Part shown: positions 17,399 to 25,955 of the stretch, in pieces
Layout: each line of letters opens with the position of its first letter
Position numbering within the stretch: position 1 is the stretch's first letter
Assembly: GCA_964432945.1 (NCBI GenBank)
Contig: CAYSPO010000007.1
Location: 1 to 44,848, forward strand
DNA from: CAYSPO01 sp964432945
GTDB taxonomy: Bacteria > Bacillota > Clostridia > Tissierellales > Peptoniphilaceae
Length of the DNA stretch: 44,848 bases
Reading direction: 5' to 3'
Position numbers and translations under genes: made by a program
Notes under the pieces: generated by a model
The model's input: only the letters and a program-made list of their open reading frames with translations
Database searches by the model: none
Told to the model about the DNA's origin: nothing

Positions 17399-18047
17399 AC
17401 ATAATACTAAGGCATGTTATATAATTGCTGGCGGAGAAATTGATAAATCAGGTTTTTGTAAAAACTTACATGACCGATACACAATTTGTGCTGATAGTGG
17501 CTTTGATAATGCAATAAAACTTGGCCTTAATCCAGATGTAGTTCTGGGAGACTTTGACTCAATTTCTGATGAAGGTATTTTTCAAGTCAATAATATGGAA
17601 ATAAAAAAAATTAAATTTCCTTCCGAAAAAGATATGACTGATACTGAATTAGCAATAAACTATGCAATAGATCTGGGTTTTAATGAAATAACCATAATAG
17701 GGGCTTTAGGTAGTAGATTTGACCACAGCTTAAGTAATATTTTCAACTTATTTAAGTATAGAAACTATAACATTAAATTAGTTAATACCAATAATGAAAT
17801 CATATTGATAAATACAAACCTAGAGTTAGATAAAGATGACTTTTTCTATTCTATTATTCCTTTAACTAGTGAAGGAATAAAGGTAAATTTAAGTGGATTT
17901 TATTATGATTCAAAAGAACTTTTAATAGAAATGGGTTCTTCTATCGGTATTAGTAATCAAATAAAAAATAAAAAAGCTAAAATTGAGCTATTAGGTGGTA
18001 TAGGTATCTTAATTAAAGCAAAAGATAGGAGAGTAAATGGAAAATAA
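17391..18047 (+). CDS. thiN: Thiamine diphosphokinase
   Basis: ThiN makes thiamine diphosphate from thiamine by transfer of pyrophosphate from ATP. The 218-residue protein has ADSGFDNA, GDFDSIS (metal-binding Asp pair), the EKDMTDTELAINYA block and GALGSRFDHSL, the family signature. The C-terminal part, which binds thiamine, is less conserved. It starts within the rpe 3' end and its own 3' end overlaps the YitT gene by 11 bases. In Bacillus the genes after thiN are usually rpmB and asp23; here the neighbourhood changes at this point. Confidence 0.94.
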   Translation: MNKHNTKACYIIAGGEIDKSGFCKNLHDRYTICADSGFDNAIKLGLNPDVVLGDFDSISDEGIFQVNNMEIKKIKFPSEKDMTDTELAINYAIDLGFNEITIIGALGSRFDHSLSNIFNLFKYRNYNIKLVNTNNEIILINTNLELDKDDFFYSIIPLTSEGIKVNLSGFYYDSKELLIEMGSSIGISNQIKNKKAKIELLGGIGILIKAKDRRVNGK

Positions 18048-18891
18048 AATAAGACGATTAGTGATAATCACAATAGGTATTTTTGCTGTATCTTTAGGAA
18101 TATATTATTTATGGAGTCCATATGATCTTGCTCCAGGCGGTTTAGCCGGTATGTCAATTATTTTAAAGAGTTTTATTCCCGGTTTATCTGTATCTCACTC
18201 TATAACTATTATAAATATAATATTATTAATACTTGGAGCGATATTTATAGGTAGAGATTTTGCTGGTTATACCATTTATACTAGCATCCTTTTATCGTTG
18301 TTTACTTTGATATTAGAAAAATATTTTCCTATCAAAGAACCAGTGGTAAACTCAGTATTCTTAAATTTAGTGTTTGGTTCTGTTATTGTAGGATCAGGTG
18401 TAGGGATTGTTTTTAATCAAGGGGCATCTACAGGTGGTTCAGATATAATTGCTAAGATAATAAGTATTATATGGAATACTTCTATTTCGCAAGGTATTTT
18501 TATAGCAGATGCTGTTATTACACTTGTTGCAATTTCTCAGATAGGTCTTGAAAAAGGTATGTATTCACTAATAGGTATAGCAGTTTCGACCTATATGGTC
18601 AACCTAGTAACAGAAGGTGTGAATAGAAGAATCGAAATGAAAATCATTTCAAGTAAATTTGAAGAAATTAATATATTTTTAAATAAAGAAATAGGTCGAG
18701 GTACAACAATATTTCATGTTTCAGGAGGTTTCTCTCAAGAAGAAAGAAAGATGATTTATACAGTTGTTGAAAGAAAAGATTACATTAGAGCAAAAGAATA
18801 CATAAGTGAAATTGATCCAACAGCTTTTGTAATTATAGGCTCAGTTAATGAGGTAGTAGGCGAAGGCTTTACTTATGAAAAGTTACTTTAA
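18037..18891 (+). CDS. YitT family membrane protein (DUF161/DUF2179)
   Basis: This 284-residue protein has the YitT architecture: about five hydrophobic helices in residues 1-190, then a soluble DUF2179 domain of about 80 residues that starts near RRIEMKIIS. The paired loop motifs SPYDLAPGGLAGMSIIL and NQGASTGGSDIIAKII are typical and arise from internal duplication. Function is not firmly known; family members have been suggested to be transporters or involved in starvation responses. It overlaps thiN and precedes cvfB by 12 bases with AGGAGG between, so it is part of the same unit. Confidence 0.9.
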   Translation: MENKIRRLVIITIGIFAVSLGIYYLWSPYDLAPGGLAGMSIILKSFIPGLSVSHSITIINIILLILGAIFIGRDFAGYTIYTSILLSLFTLILEKYFPIKEPVVNSVFLNLVFGSVIVGSGVGIVFNQGASTGGSDIIAKIISIIWNTSISQGIFIADAVITLVAISQIGLEKGMYSLIGIAVSTYMVNLVTEGVNRRIEMKIISSKFEEINIFLNKEIGRGTTIFHVSGGFSQEERKMIYTVVERKDYIRAKEYISEIDPTAFVIIGSVNEVVGEGFTYEKLL

Positions 18892-18903
18892 TTAGGAGGA
18901 TAA

Positions 18904-19722
18904 ATGTTAGGTGAAATTATAGAGGTAAAAGTAGTATCAAAAAATCATAATGAATATGTATGTGAGGTTTTAGAAGAAAAATATGATGTAATTCTTCCAA
19001 TTTCAGAAGGAGATTTTGAAATTGACGACGATATAAGTGTATTTATGCATGAATATAATAATTCGAAATATTATGCAACCACAAAAGTACCAAAAATACT
19101 TCTAGGTGAACTAAAGCTATTAGAAGTAGTTTCAGTTTCCAAGCCTGGTATTTTCTTGGATTGGGGACTAGATAAAGATTTATTTTTACCTTATCCTAAT
19201 ACAAACTTTGATTTAGAAGAAGGAAACTTTTATCTAGTTGGATTAATAATAGATAAAAACCGAAAGTTATGTGCTACAACAAATGTTAAAAACTTACTTA
19301 GTGATGAATCTACTTACGAAACTAATGATTGGGTAGAAGGAATAGTTTATAACATAAATCCTTCTTATGGAGCTTTCGTAGCAGTAGATTCTAAATATGA
19401 TGCTTTAATAAATCTTGAAGATTTAAGTGAAAAATTAAATATAGGTGATGAAATTAAAGCTAGAGTTATCTCAAAGAATAAGGATGGTAAGCTGAATTTA
19501 AGTTTAAGAGATATGGCTTATACAAATATTGATGGAGATGCTAAGTTAATTTACGATAAATTATTAGAAAATGATGGATATCTACCTTTCGGGGATAAAT
19601 CAGATTCTGAAGCAATTAGAAAAGAATTTTTAATTTCAAAATCTGCATTTAAGAAGGCCATTGGTAGACTTTATAAAGAAAAATTAATTAAAATACAGAA
19701 CAATTCAATAAGTAAATGTTAA
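18904..19722 (+). CDS. cvfB: CvfB-type S1-domain RNA-binding protein
   Basis: CvfB-like proteins consist of S1-type OB folds and a C-terminal winged helix, and bind RNA; in staphylococci CvfB affects virulence gene expression. Here the 272 residues show a first S1-like segment (residues 1-60), a second with PGIFLDWGLDKDLFLPYP, a third with EGIVYNINPSYGAFVAVD...ALINLEDL and KARVISKNKDGKLNLSLRD. The winged helix (from about residue 215) has SDSEAIRKEFLISKSAFKKAIG. AGGAGGATAA precedes the ATG. The precise RNA target is unknown. Confidence 0.88.
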   Translation: MLGEIIEVKVVSKNHNEYVCEVLEEKYDVILPISEGDFEIDDDISVFMHEYNNSKYYATTKVPKILLGELKLLEVVSVSKPGIFLDWGLDKDLFLPYPNTNFDLEEGNFYLVGLIIDKNRKLCATTNVKNLLSDESTYETNDWVEGIVYNINPSYGAFVAVDSKYDALINLEDLSEKLNIGDEIKARVISKNKDGKLNLSLRDMAYTNIDGDAKLIYDKLLENDGYLPFGDKSDSEAIRKEFLISKSAFKKAIGRLYKEKLIKIQNNSISKC

Positions 19723-19734
19723 TTGGAGTTTTTT

Positions 19735-20553
19735 ATGCTTAAAATGATTTGCTTAGATTTAGATGGAACTCTATTAAATTATGAAAAACAAATAGATTCA
19801 CAAACTTCTAGATTATTAAATAAACTTTCTTCTAATGGCGTAGAAATTGTTATTGCAACTGGACGCCACTATGACTTCGCTTCATTCCTAACACGAGACT
19901 TAACTGAAAATAGAATTATTATTGCTAATAATGGAGCAGGCATATTTAGACCAAAAGATAATAAGGCAATAAGATTACATTACTTAGATAGCTCTATAGT
20001 TGAAACTTTAACTAGATTATCTTTAGATTGGGAATTTGAGCTATTTATTTATGTTAATCCATTGACTAATTTATGTGATTTATATACAAATCATATCGAT
20101 GATTCCTATATTGGTAGTATTGTAACTGGAAAAGATAGAATGAGAAAGCTAAACTTAAATAACATAGATGAAGTTTTATCATTAGTTATAACTGGTAGAA
20201 ATAAAGATTTAGAAAAATTGAAGCTACACATAGATCAAAACTATGCTGAAGAAGTAAATACACATATTATAAATTCTTCATATGAGAAATTTGGTCTTTT
20301 AGAAGTAATGGACAAACTCGCAAATAAATGGGATGCTTGTCAATTTTATGCTAATAAAAAGAAAATCAATTCTAAAGAAATTATAGCATTTGGCGATGAA
20401 ATTAATGATATTGAAATGATTAGACATGCTGGTATTGGAATTGCAATGAAAAACTCAATAGATGCTGTTAAATTATATGCAGATAAAATCAGTAAAAAAG
20501 ATAACAATAAAGCTGGTATTTATCATGAACTTATGGAAATGATTGAGTGGTAA
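19735..20553 (+). CDS. Cof-type HAD-IIB family hydrolase
   Basis: This is a haloacid dehalogenase-type phosphatase, most likely acting on sugar phosphates or flavin/nucleotide phosphates; the substrate cannot be read from sequence. The start at 19735 gives the canonical MLKMICLDLDGTLL with the nucleophile Asp, and TTGGAG lies 9 bases upstream. The frame extends back to a TTG at 19723, which is part of that ribosome site. Motif II is IATGRH and motif IV is FGDEINDIEM. The large cap between them is of type IIB. Length is 272 residues, normal for Cof proteins. Confidence 0.92.
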   Translation: MLKMICLDLDGTLLNYEKQIDSQTSRLLNKLSSNGVEIVIATGRHYDFASFLTRDLTENRIIIANNGAGIFRPKDNKAIRLHYLDSSIVETLTRLSLDWEFELFIYVNPLTNLCDLYTNHIDDSYIGSIVTGKDRMRKLNLNNIDEVLSLVITGRNKDLEKLKLHIDQNYAEEVNTHIINSSYEKFGLLEVMDKLANKWDACQFYANKKKINSKEIIAFGDEINDIEMIRHAGIGIAMKNSIDAVKLYADKISKKDNNKAGIYHELMEMIEW

Positions 20554-20556
20554 AAT

Positions 20557-21492
20557 ATGGTTTATAATAGGTTTTCAGATTATATGAAAGAAAAATACGG
20601 AGAAAAAGTTTACAAACTTCCAATAAAATTACCCGGAACTTGCCCAAATAGAGATGGAAAAGTTGGCTATGGTGGTTGTGCTTTTTGTAACGAAAAAGGT
20701 GGATCTTTTGAAAATTTGGACTTTAGAATTCCAGTAAAAGAACAACTTAAAATTAATAAGGATTATATTTCTAAAAGATATGGTGCTAAAAAATTTATAG
20801 CCTATTTTCAGAACTACACCAACACATATATGGAATTAGAATTATTTAAAAATGCTATATATGATGTAATTGAAAAAGATATAGTTGCTATTTATATTTC
20901 TACCAGGCCAGATTGTGTAAGTAACATTCAATTAGATTTTCTAAAAGAAATCAACGAGAAATATAATATTGATATAGTTTTTGAGTTAGGTCTGCAAACA
21001 GTAAACTATAAATCTTTAATTCATATGAATAGAGGACATAGTTTAGCGGAGTTTATTGATAGTGTTCTAAGAATTCATTCATATAACTTTGAAATTTGTA
21101 CTCATATGATCATAGGACTTCCTTTAGATGATAGGATAGATGTAATAGAGGGAGCTAAAATTATTTCAAGTTTAAATATTAAGCAAATTAAATTACATGC
21201 ATTATATTTATTAAAAGATACAAAATATGGTAATATGTATATAAACAATGAGTTTGATTTAATATCATTGGAAGAATATAAAGAAAGGGTTATCTTGTTT
21301 TTAAGATACTTATCACCCGATATTATTGTTCAAAGGATTATAGGTAGAAGCGACAAAGAAGATAGCCTTTTTTCTAACTGGGGAACTAGTTGGTGGAAGA
21401 TTCATGATGATATAATAGAAACTATGGAAAAGGAAGGATTTGTTCAAGGAGATCTATATGATTATTTAGAACCTATAAGAAAAGGAGAATAA
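20557..21492 (+). CDS. Radical SAM protein of the YtqA/TIGR01212 type
   Basis: The 311-residue protein belongs to the YtqA group, whose function is not established. It resembles the Elp3-like radical SAM enzymes in its core. The cluster cysteines are C29, C41 and C44: the spacing C-x11-C-x2-C (CPNRDGKVGYGGCAFC) is the mark of this group and differs from the usual C-x3-C-x2-C. Further conserved blocks are FIAYFQNYTNTY, ISTRPDCV, ELGLQTVN and HMIIGLPLDD, and the C-terminus keeps WGTSWW. It follows the HAD gene by 3 bases and precedes a small P-loop gene by 2 bases. Confidence 0.88.
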   Translation: MVYNRFSDYMKEKYGEKVYKLPIKLPGTCPNRDGKVGYGGCAFCNEKGGSFENLDFRIPVKEQLKINKDYISKRYGAKKFIAYFQNYTNTYMELELFKNAIYDVIEKDIVAIYISTRPDCVSNIQLDFLKEINEKYNIDIVFELGLQTVNYKSLIHMNRGHSLAEFIDSVLRIHSYNFEICTHMIIGLPLDDRIDVIEGAKIISSLNIKQIKLHALYLLKDTKYGNMYINNEFDLISLEEYKERVILFLRYLSPDIIVQRIIGRSDKEDSLFSNWGTSWWKIHDDIIETMEKEGFVQGDLYDYLEPIRKGE

Positions 21493-21494
21493 TA

Positions 21495-21917
21495 ATGATT
21501 AAATTTATTTTAGGACCAAGCGGAAGTGGTAAAAGCAAGCATATGGTTGATATGGTTGACGAAGATATAAAAAATGATATTAGCGAAATAGTATTTATCG
21601 CTACTGAAGATTTTGCAACCAATACTCTTGATTTTAAAATTAGATTTATTAATGTCTCTGAATACCAAATAGAAAATATAGAACAATTAAAAGGTTTTAT
21701 AGCAGGAATATTCTCAATGAACTATGATATTAATAAAATTTATTTTGATGGAATTTATAAAATTTCAAAATTAAATGAAGAAGATATTAAAGACTTTGTT
21801 GAGTTTATTGAAAGCTTAAAAGAAAATAATAAACCAGAAATAATTATTGGATTAGATAATAAAATCGAAGATTTACCTGCTGATTGCAGAGAATCAGCAG
21901 TTGAATTAGAAGTATAA
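21495..21917 (+). CDS. Small P-loop protein of unknown function
   Basis: I do not recognise a function. The 140-residue protein begins with a perfect Walker A motif, GPSGSGKS at residues 7-14, and has a Walker B-like strand ending in Asp85 (KIYFDG). This gives a minimal RecA-like NTPase core without recognisable accessory domains. From memory it resembles a conserved clostridial family that has been labelled twitching motility protein PilT; nothing here supports a pilus role. A strong AAGGAG ribosome site and 2-base spacing to the radical SAM gene put it in the same unit. It could bind ATP to serve its neighbours. Confidence 0.75.
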   Translation: MIKFILGPSGSGKSKHMVDMVDEDIKNDISEIVFIATEDFATNTLDFKIRFINVSEYQIENIEQLKGFIAGIFSMNYDINKIYFDGIYKISKLNEEDIKDFVEFIESLKENNKPEIIIGLDNKIEDLPADCRESAVELEV

Positions 21918-21933
21918 AATTAATGGAGAATTT

Positions 21934-22458
21934 ATGAGTACCTATGAGATGAAATTACTCAATAAGTTTATTGATATGAGGAATAAACTTATTGATGAGT
22001 TAGATTGTGGAAAAATTGATAAAAAAAAGTTTTTATTTGAAAACTATATGCTAGTTACAAGGCTTAATATTAAACCATTTACTCAAGCAAATACAATAGA
22101 AAAATGTGTCTATAACTATCAGTATTATAATATTCTTGCTAAGTACGCCAAAGCATTCCCTATGAAGAAATCTCAAAAGGGCTCATTTAACGAAGTAAAC
22201 CATTATTATAACGAAAAGGATAAGACAATACTCTCCCTACTTCAAAATAAAAATGTAGGAAGGGTATTAGCTTATCCAATTAAACTAAATTCATTAAGTT
22301 TGAATAATCGTCTCATAGAAATTATTTTACTTGATCATGAGAAATTAATTCTTCATTCTAAAAGTGAAGAAATAAAAAAAATGCTAATTGACAATAATTC
22401 CTATGAAAATAAACCAAGACTATCGGTAATTAATAGTTACGTAAATAATTCATATTAG
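21934..22458 (+). CDS. Conserved hypothetical protein (possibly DUF6648 family)
   Basis: This 174-residue protein has no signal peptide, membrane helix or catalytic motif that I can see. It is Lys/Asn-rich and probably helical in the first half. The block RLNIKPFTQ...KCVYNYQYYNILAKY is reminiscent of a clostridial family that I recall as DUF6648; this is recall and unverified. The ribosome site GGAG is at 21924-21927. It ends the long rlmN unit. Its stop codon overlaps the stop of the opposing gene by three bases, with no terminator between them. Confidence 0.7.
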   Translation: MSTYEMKLLNKFIDMRNKLIDELDCGKIDKKKFLFENYMLVTRLNIKPFTQANTIEKCVYNYQYYNILAKYAKAFPMKKSQKGSFNEVNHYYNEKDKTILSLLQNKNVGRVLAYPIKLNSLSLNNRLIEIILLDHEKLILHSKSEEIKKMLIDNNSYENKPRLSVINSYVNNSY

Positions 22459-22853
22459 TTTAACCCTAAGACCTTTTCTATTTCTGTAGTAGAGCTACCT
22501 AAGGATAATTCAAATTCTCCGCTTGGTAGCTCTTCTTCTTTAATAGCTTCGAGTTTCTTTAAAAGTTGGTCTGAGTCAAAATCCAAGTTATATTCTTTTA
22601 ATAGATTTACTATATTATTAGCTTTAGTTCCCTTAGGAATTACAATTTTAACTATTGTATCATTTTTCGATTTATTTTCTGTAGATTGGGAAGTTTGTGT
22701 AACTTCATTATTATCAACCTTAACAAGACTCTGTTCATACATTATGTTAAATCTCCAGCCGATTACTACAATAGCCGATACTATAAGTATAAGTAGGACT
22801 ATATATTCAAAAATGCTGTATAATGTATCAACAATTCTATTTACAATCTTCAT
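22455..22853 (-). CDS. Small membrane protein with MltG-like (YceG/LysM-like) domain
   Basis: The 132-residue product has one strong membrane helix (about residues 15-35), a Ser/Thr/Asn-rich linker (40-65) and a C-terminal domain of about 65 residues, with VKIVIPKGTKANNIVNLL and a later PSGEFELS segment. This resembles the LysM-like N-terminal part of the cell-wall endolytic transglycosylase MltG. The catalytic YceG domain is missing, so it cannot cut glycan by itself. Such short MltG-like proteins are known in clostridia with unknown role. GAGGGGGT precedes the ATG. It is transcribed alone from a promoter that overlaps the one for the gene on the other side. Confidence 0.75.
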   Translation of the reverse strand: MKIVNRIVDTLYSIFEYIVLLILIVSAIVVIGWRFNIMYEQSLVKVDNNEVTQTSQSTENKSKNDTIVKIVIPKGTKANNIVNLLKEYNLDFDSDQLLKKLEAIKEEELPSGEFELSLGSSTTEIEKVLGLN

Positions 22854-22873
22854 TTTACCCCCTCGTTCCTAAT

Positions 22874-22882
22874 TGATATAAT
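22874..22882 (+). promoter_or_regulatory. Extended -10 promoter for the pseudouridine synthase/two-component unit
   Basis: TGATATAAT at 22874-22882 is a perfect extended -10, with no clear -35. Predicted transcription starts near 22889, about 34 bases before the GTG start. It forms a near-palindrome with the opposing element at 22887-22895. Confidence 0.68.
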
Positions 22883-22886
22883 AGAT

Positions 22887-22895
22887 ATTATAACA
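22887..22895 (-). promoter_or_regulatory. Extended -10 promoter for the MltG-like gene
   Basis: Read on the minus strand, 22895-22887 is TGTTATAAT, again a perfect extended -10 with no clear -35. Predicted transcription starts near 22880, leaving a leader of about 27 bases with the GAGGGGGT ribosome site. Confidence 0.68.
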
Positions 22896-22922
22896 CAAAA
22901 TAAAACTGATGGAGTTGATTGA

Positions 22923-23855
22923 GTGAAGGAAATCATCATAGGAGATAATGAATCAGGCCAGAGAATAGATAGGTTTTTAGGAAAATATTTAGATCTTGCG
23001 CCTAAGTCTCTTATTCAAAAATATATTAGAACTAAGAAAATAAAAGTTAATAAAAAAAGAGTTCAACCTGATACAATTCTTAATAAAGGTGATATATTAA
23101 ATATATATGTTTATGATGAAGTATTAGATGGATATATAAGTAAAAAAGAATACTATGTTTTAGATAAAGGACTTAAGTATATTTATTCTGATGAAAATAT
23201 TGCCTTGATTTATAAAGAATCTGGTGTATTGATGCACGGCGACGAAAAAGAAACACTTATTAATTTATTTATTTCAGATTTAATTAAATCGAAGCAATTT
23301 GATTCAGCAAATGAAATTACATTTACACCTAGCTTTGCTAATAGGCTTGATAGAAATACTGCTGGAATTGTAGTGGGCTGTAAAAATGCAGAAAGTTTGA
23401 GAAATATAAATAAACTTTTCCGTAAAAGAAAAATAGATAAAAAATATAGAGCTATCGTAAATGGTGATTTGAATAGAGAAATTGACTTAGAAAAAAATAT
23501 CATCAAAATAAATGATGAAATAATGGGAATAGATGACAACGGAATGGAAGCCCATTCGATTTTTACTCCCCTAAAGTCAACAAAAAAGTATTCTCTTATA
23601 GAAGCTAACTTAATAACTGGAAGAAAACATCAATTAAGGGTACACTTGTCCTATCTAGGATATCCTATCATAGGAGATGTTAAGTATGGCAAAGGAGAAA
23701 ATTTAACATCTTTTGGGCATTTTGGACAATACCTTATTGCTGATAAATTGCAGTTTGGTAAAATTGATGGTTTACTAAGTTATTTAAGTAACAAAGAGTT
23801 TTCCTTAACAAAGGAATTTTATAATAAAAAATTAGAGGAATATTATATAGGTTAA
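22923..23855 (+). CDS. RluA family pseudouridine synthase
   Basis: The enzyme converts uridines to pseudouridine in rRNA or tRNA; which site cannot be told. The start is GTG at 22923, 8 bases after GGAG. Residues 12-60 form an S4 RNA-binding domain (QRIDRFLGKYL...IRTKKIKVNKKRV). The catalytic domain carries the family motif RLDRNTAG with nucleophile Asp143, followed by RKIDKKYRAIVNG and TGRKHQLRVHLSYLGYPIIGD. Length is 310 residues, usual for RluD-type enzymes. It is the first gene of the unit that includes the two-component system, 13 bases upstream of the response regulator. Confidence 0.93.
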   Translation: MKEIIIGDNESGQRIDRFLGKYLDLAPKSLIQKYIRTKKIKVNKKRVQPDTILNKGDILNIYVYDEVLDGYISKKEYYVLDKGLKYIYSDENIALIYKESGVLMHGDEKETLINLFISDLIKSKQFDSANEITFTPSFANRLDRNTAGIVVGCKNAESLRNINKLFRKRKIDKKYRAIVNGDLNREIDLEKNIIKINDEIMGIDDNGMEAHSIFTPLKSTKKYSLIEANLITGRKHQLRVHLSYLGYPIIGDVKYGKGENLTSFGHFGQYLIADKLQFGKIDGLLSYLSNKEFSLTKEFYNKKLEEYYIG

Positions 23856-23868
23856 AGGGAGGAAAATC

Positions 23869-24552
23869 ATGAGCAAAATACTTTTAGTTGAAGATGAAGA
23901 AAGTATAAGAAAATTTACTAGAATTAATCTTGAAAGAGACGGTTTTGAAGTAATAGAAGCTGAAACCGGTGAGATTGGTATTGAGAAATTCAAAGAACAT
24001 TCTCCTAGCGTAATTATATTAGATATTATGCTTCCTGGCATTGATGGTTATGAAGTTTGTAAAAGAATTAGAGAAGATGATAAAAAAGTAGGTATAATTA
24101 TGCTTACAGCAAAAACTCAAGATGTAGACAAAATTATTGGGTTAGAATCAGGTACTGATGACTATATGATTAAACCTTTTAATCCAAAAGAGTTAGTTTT
24201 AAGAATTCAATCTTTAGTTAGAAGAATGGATATGACAGATACAAAAGATGATGTTATTAATTTTGGTCCATTTAAGTTCGATCGCTATTCTAGAACTTTT
24301 ACTAAAAATGACGAAGTGGTAGAATTAACGCCAACTGAGCTAAGCTTAGTTAATTTATTTATCTCAAATCCAGGAAAAGCTTTTTCTAGAGATGAGCTTT
24401 TAAATAAGACTTGGGGAGAAGATTATATAGGTGATACAAAAATTGTTGATGTAAACATAAGAAGAATTAGATCAAAGATTGAGAACGAACCAAGCAATCC
24501 TGAGTATCTAGAAACTGTTTGGGGGATTGGTTATAGGTGGACAGAAAGATAA
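23869..24552 (+). CDS. OmpR/PhoB-type response regulator
   Basis: This 227-residue transcription factor pairs with the sensor kinase that follows. The receiver domain (1-120) has the acidic pocket LVEDEE, the phosphorylation site Asp52 in VIILDIMLPG, the Thr in MLTAKT and the Lys in IKPFNPKEL. The C-terminal winged helix (130-227) includes ELTPTELSLVNLFISNPGKAFSRDELL and DVNIRRIRSKIE. GGGAGG precedes the ATG. It resembles WalR/ResD-type regulators, but the neighbours of the WalRK locus (YycH, YycI, the YycJ nuclease) are not present. The regulated genes are unknown. Confidence 0.93.
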   Translation: MSKILLVEDEESIRKFTRINLERDGFEVIEAETGEIGIEKFKEHSPSVIILDIMLPGIDGYEVCKRIREDDKKVGIIMLTAKTQDVDKIIGLESGTDDYMIKPFNPKELVLRIQSLVRRMDMTDTKDDVINFGPFKFDRYSRTFTKNDEVVELTPTELSLVNLFISNPGKAFSRDELLNKTWGEDYIGDTKIVDVNIRRIRSKIENEPSNPEYLETVWGIGYRWTER

Positions 24553-25955
24553 TGAATAATAGTATTAAACATAAAATTGTAGGAGCATATATTACAATTT
24601 TTGTTATAACTACTATTATCGTAGAAATAATAATTGCAATACTACTTAAATATAACTACTATTCTACCGTTGAATTTTATATGCGTAGTCAAATTAAATA
24701 TAGTCAAGATATCTATTTATCCTATTTATCTGATTATAGATTAGAAGATGCAATTTTAGAAGATAGAGACCAGTTTTATAGGACGAACTTTTTACAGGTT
24801 CAAATTTTAGATAACAGTGGAAAAATACTCCTAGACGATTTAGGAACAAATCTTATCGGGCAATCCATTGAAACAGAAGATGTAGAAATGGCTAAAAATG
24901 GCAAAATGGATAGCAGCATTTATAGCCCTTCTTATGATGATTATCAAGTAATCGCATACTCAGCACCTTTATACAATAGAACTGAACAGGTTGGCATTAT
25001 AAGGCTTATTGCATCTTTAGAGGACATAGATATCATTTTGATGAAAAATGCTTTGTTTGCGGCTTTAATAGGCTTTATATTGATAATCATAATGTATGTT
25101 GCAAGTAATAGGGTAGCTGTTTCAATAGTTAAACCTATTAATGAATTAACTGACTTAGCAGGAGATTTAGCAGAAGGTAAATTTAACCATAAAGCTGAAG
25201 TGCGGAGTGATGATGAAATAGGAAAATTAGCTCAAGCTATTAACTTTATGATAGACAATGTAAATGAAAAAGAACAACTTAAGAATGAATTCATTTCTTC
25301 AACTTCCCATGAATTAAGAACGCCTCTAACTTCTATCAAAGGATGGGCAGTAACTCTTCAAGATGGTCAAGAAGATGAATTAACTAGAGACGGCTTAAGT
25401 ATTATTGAAAGTGAAACTGATAGGCTTCAAGGTATGGTAGAAGAATTACTAGATTTTTCAAGTTATACGACTGGAAAGGTAAAGCTTTCTTTTGAGACTG
25501 TTAATATTATTGATTTAGTAAAGAATATTACAAAACAAGTAAATCCTAGGGCTAAAAATAATGATATTGACCTTGTATTAAATTATGAAAATGATGTACT
25601 TCTTGCTCTTATTGATAGGAACAGAATAAAGCAAGTTCTATTAAATATAATAGATAATTCAATTAAATTTACAGAAGCTGATGGTCTAATAATGATAAAT
25701 ATAATTGATGAAGATAAGTTCTATAAAATACAAGTTATAGATACTGGTATTGGTATTTCACCAGATGAAATTAATCATATAACAGACAAATTCTATAAAG
25801 GTAAACATAGCCGCTCACATATGGGACTAGGTTTATCAATAACTGAAGAAATTGTAGGACTTCATGGTGGTAATATGATAATTGAAAGTGTTCTTAACGA
25901 AGGAACTACAATAACAATAGAGATGCCTAAAGGTGATTATGATGAAGAATATTAA
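24552..25955 (+). CDS. Membrane sensor histidine kinase
   Basis: The ATG at 24552 overlaps the stop of the response regulator by one base (TAATG). A GTG at 24537 would extend the frame by five residues but lacks better support. The 467-residue kinase has a first membrane helix at about residues 8-32, an outer sensor region of about 130 residues, and a second helix at about 172-193. A HAMP linker (PINELTDLAGDLAEGKF) follows, then the phospho-acceptor His253 in SSTSHELRTPLTS, the N box NIIDNSIKFT, DTGIGI and GLGLSI. Arrangement is that of PhoR/WalK-like kinases without a PAS domain. The input is unknown; the downstream lipoprotein is a candidate partner. Confidence 0.93.
   Translation: MNNSIKHKIVGAYITIFVITTIIVEIIIAILLKYNYYSTVEFYMRSQIKYSQDIYLSYLSDYRLEDAILEDRDQFYRTNFLQVQILDNSGKILLDDLGTNLIGQSIETEDVEMAKNGKMDSSIYSPSYDDYQVIAYSAPLYNRTEQVGIIRLIASLEDIDIILMKNALFAALIGFILIIIMYVASNRVAVSIVKPINELTDLAGDLAEGKFNHKAEVRSDDEIGKLAQAINFMIDNVNEKEQLKNEFISSTSHELRTPLTSIKGWAVTLQDGQEDELTRDGLSIIESETDRLQGMVEELLDFSSYTTGKVKLSFETVNIIDLVKNITKQVNPRAKNNDIDLVLNYENDVLLALIDRNRIKQVLLNIIDNSIKFTEADGLIMINIIDEDKFYKIQVIDTGIGISPDEINHITDKFYKGKHSRSHMGLGLSITEEIVGLHGGNMIIESVLNEGTTITIEMPKGDYDEEY

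Noticed and set aside
23210..23539. Minus-strand open frame of 109 codons opposite the pseudouridine synthase gene
   Set aside because: It lies wholly within a conserved gene on the other strand and shows no family features.
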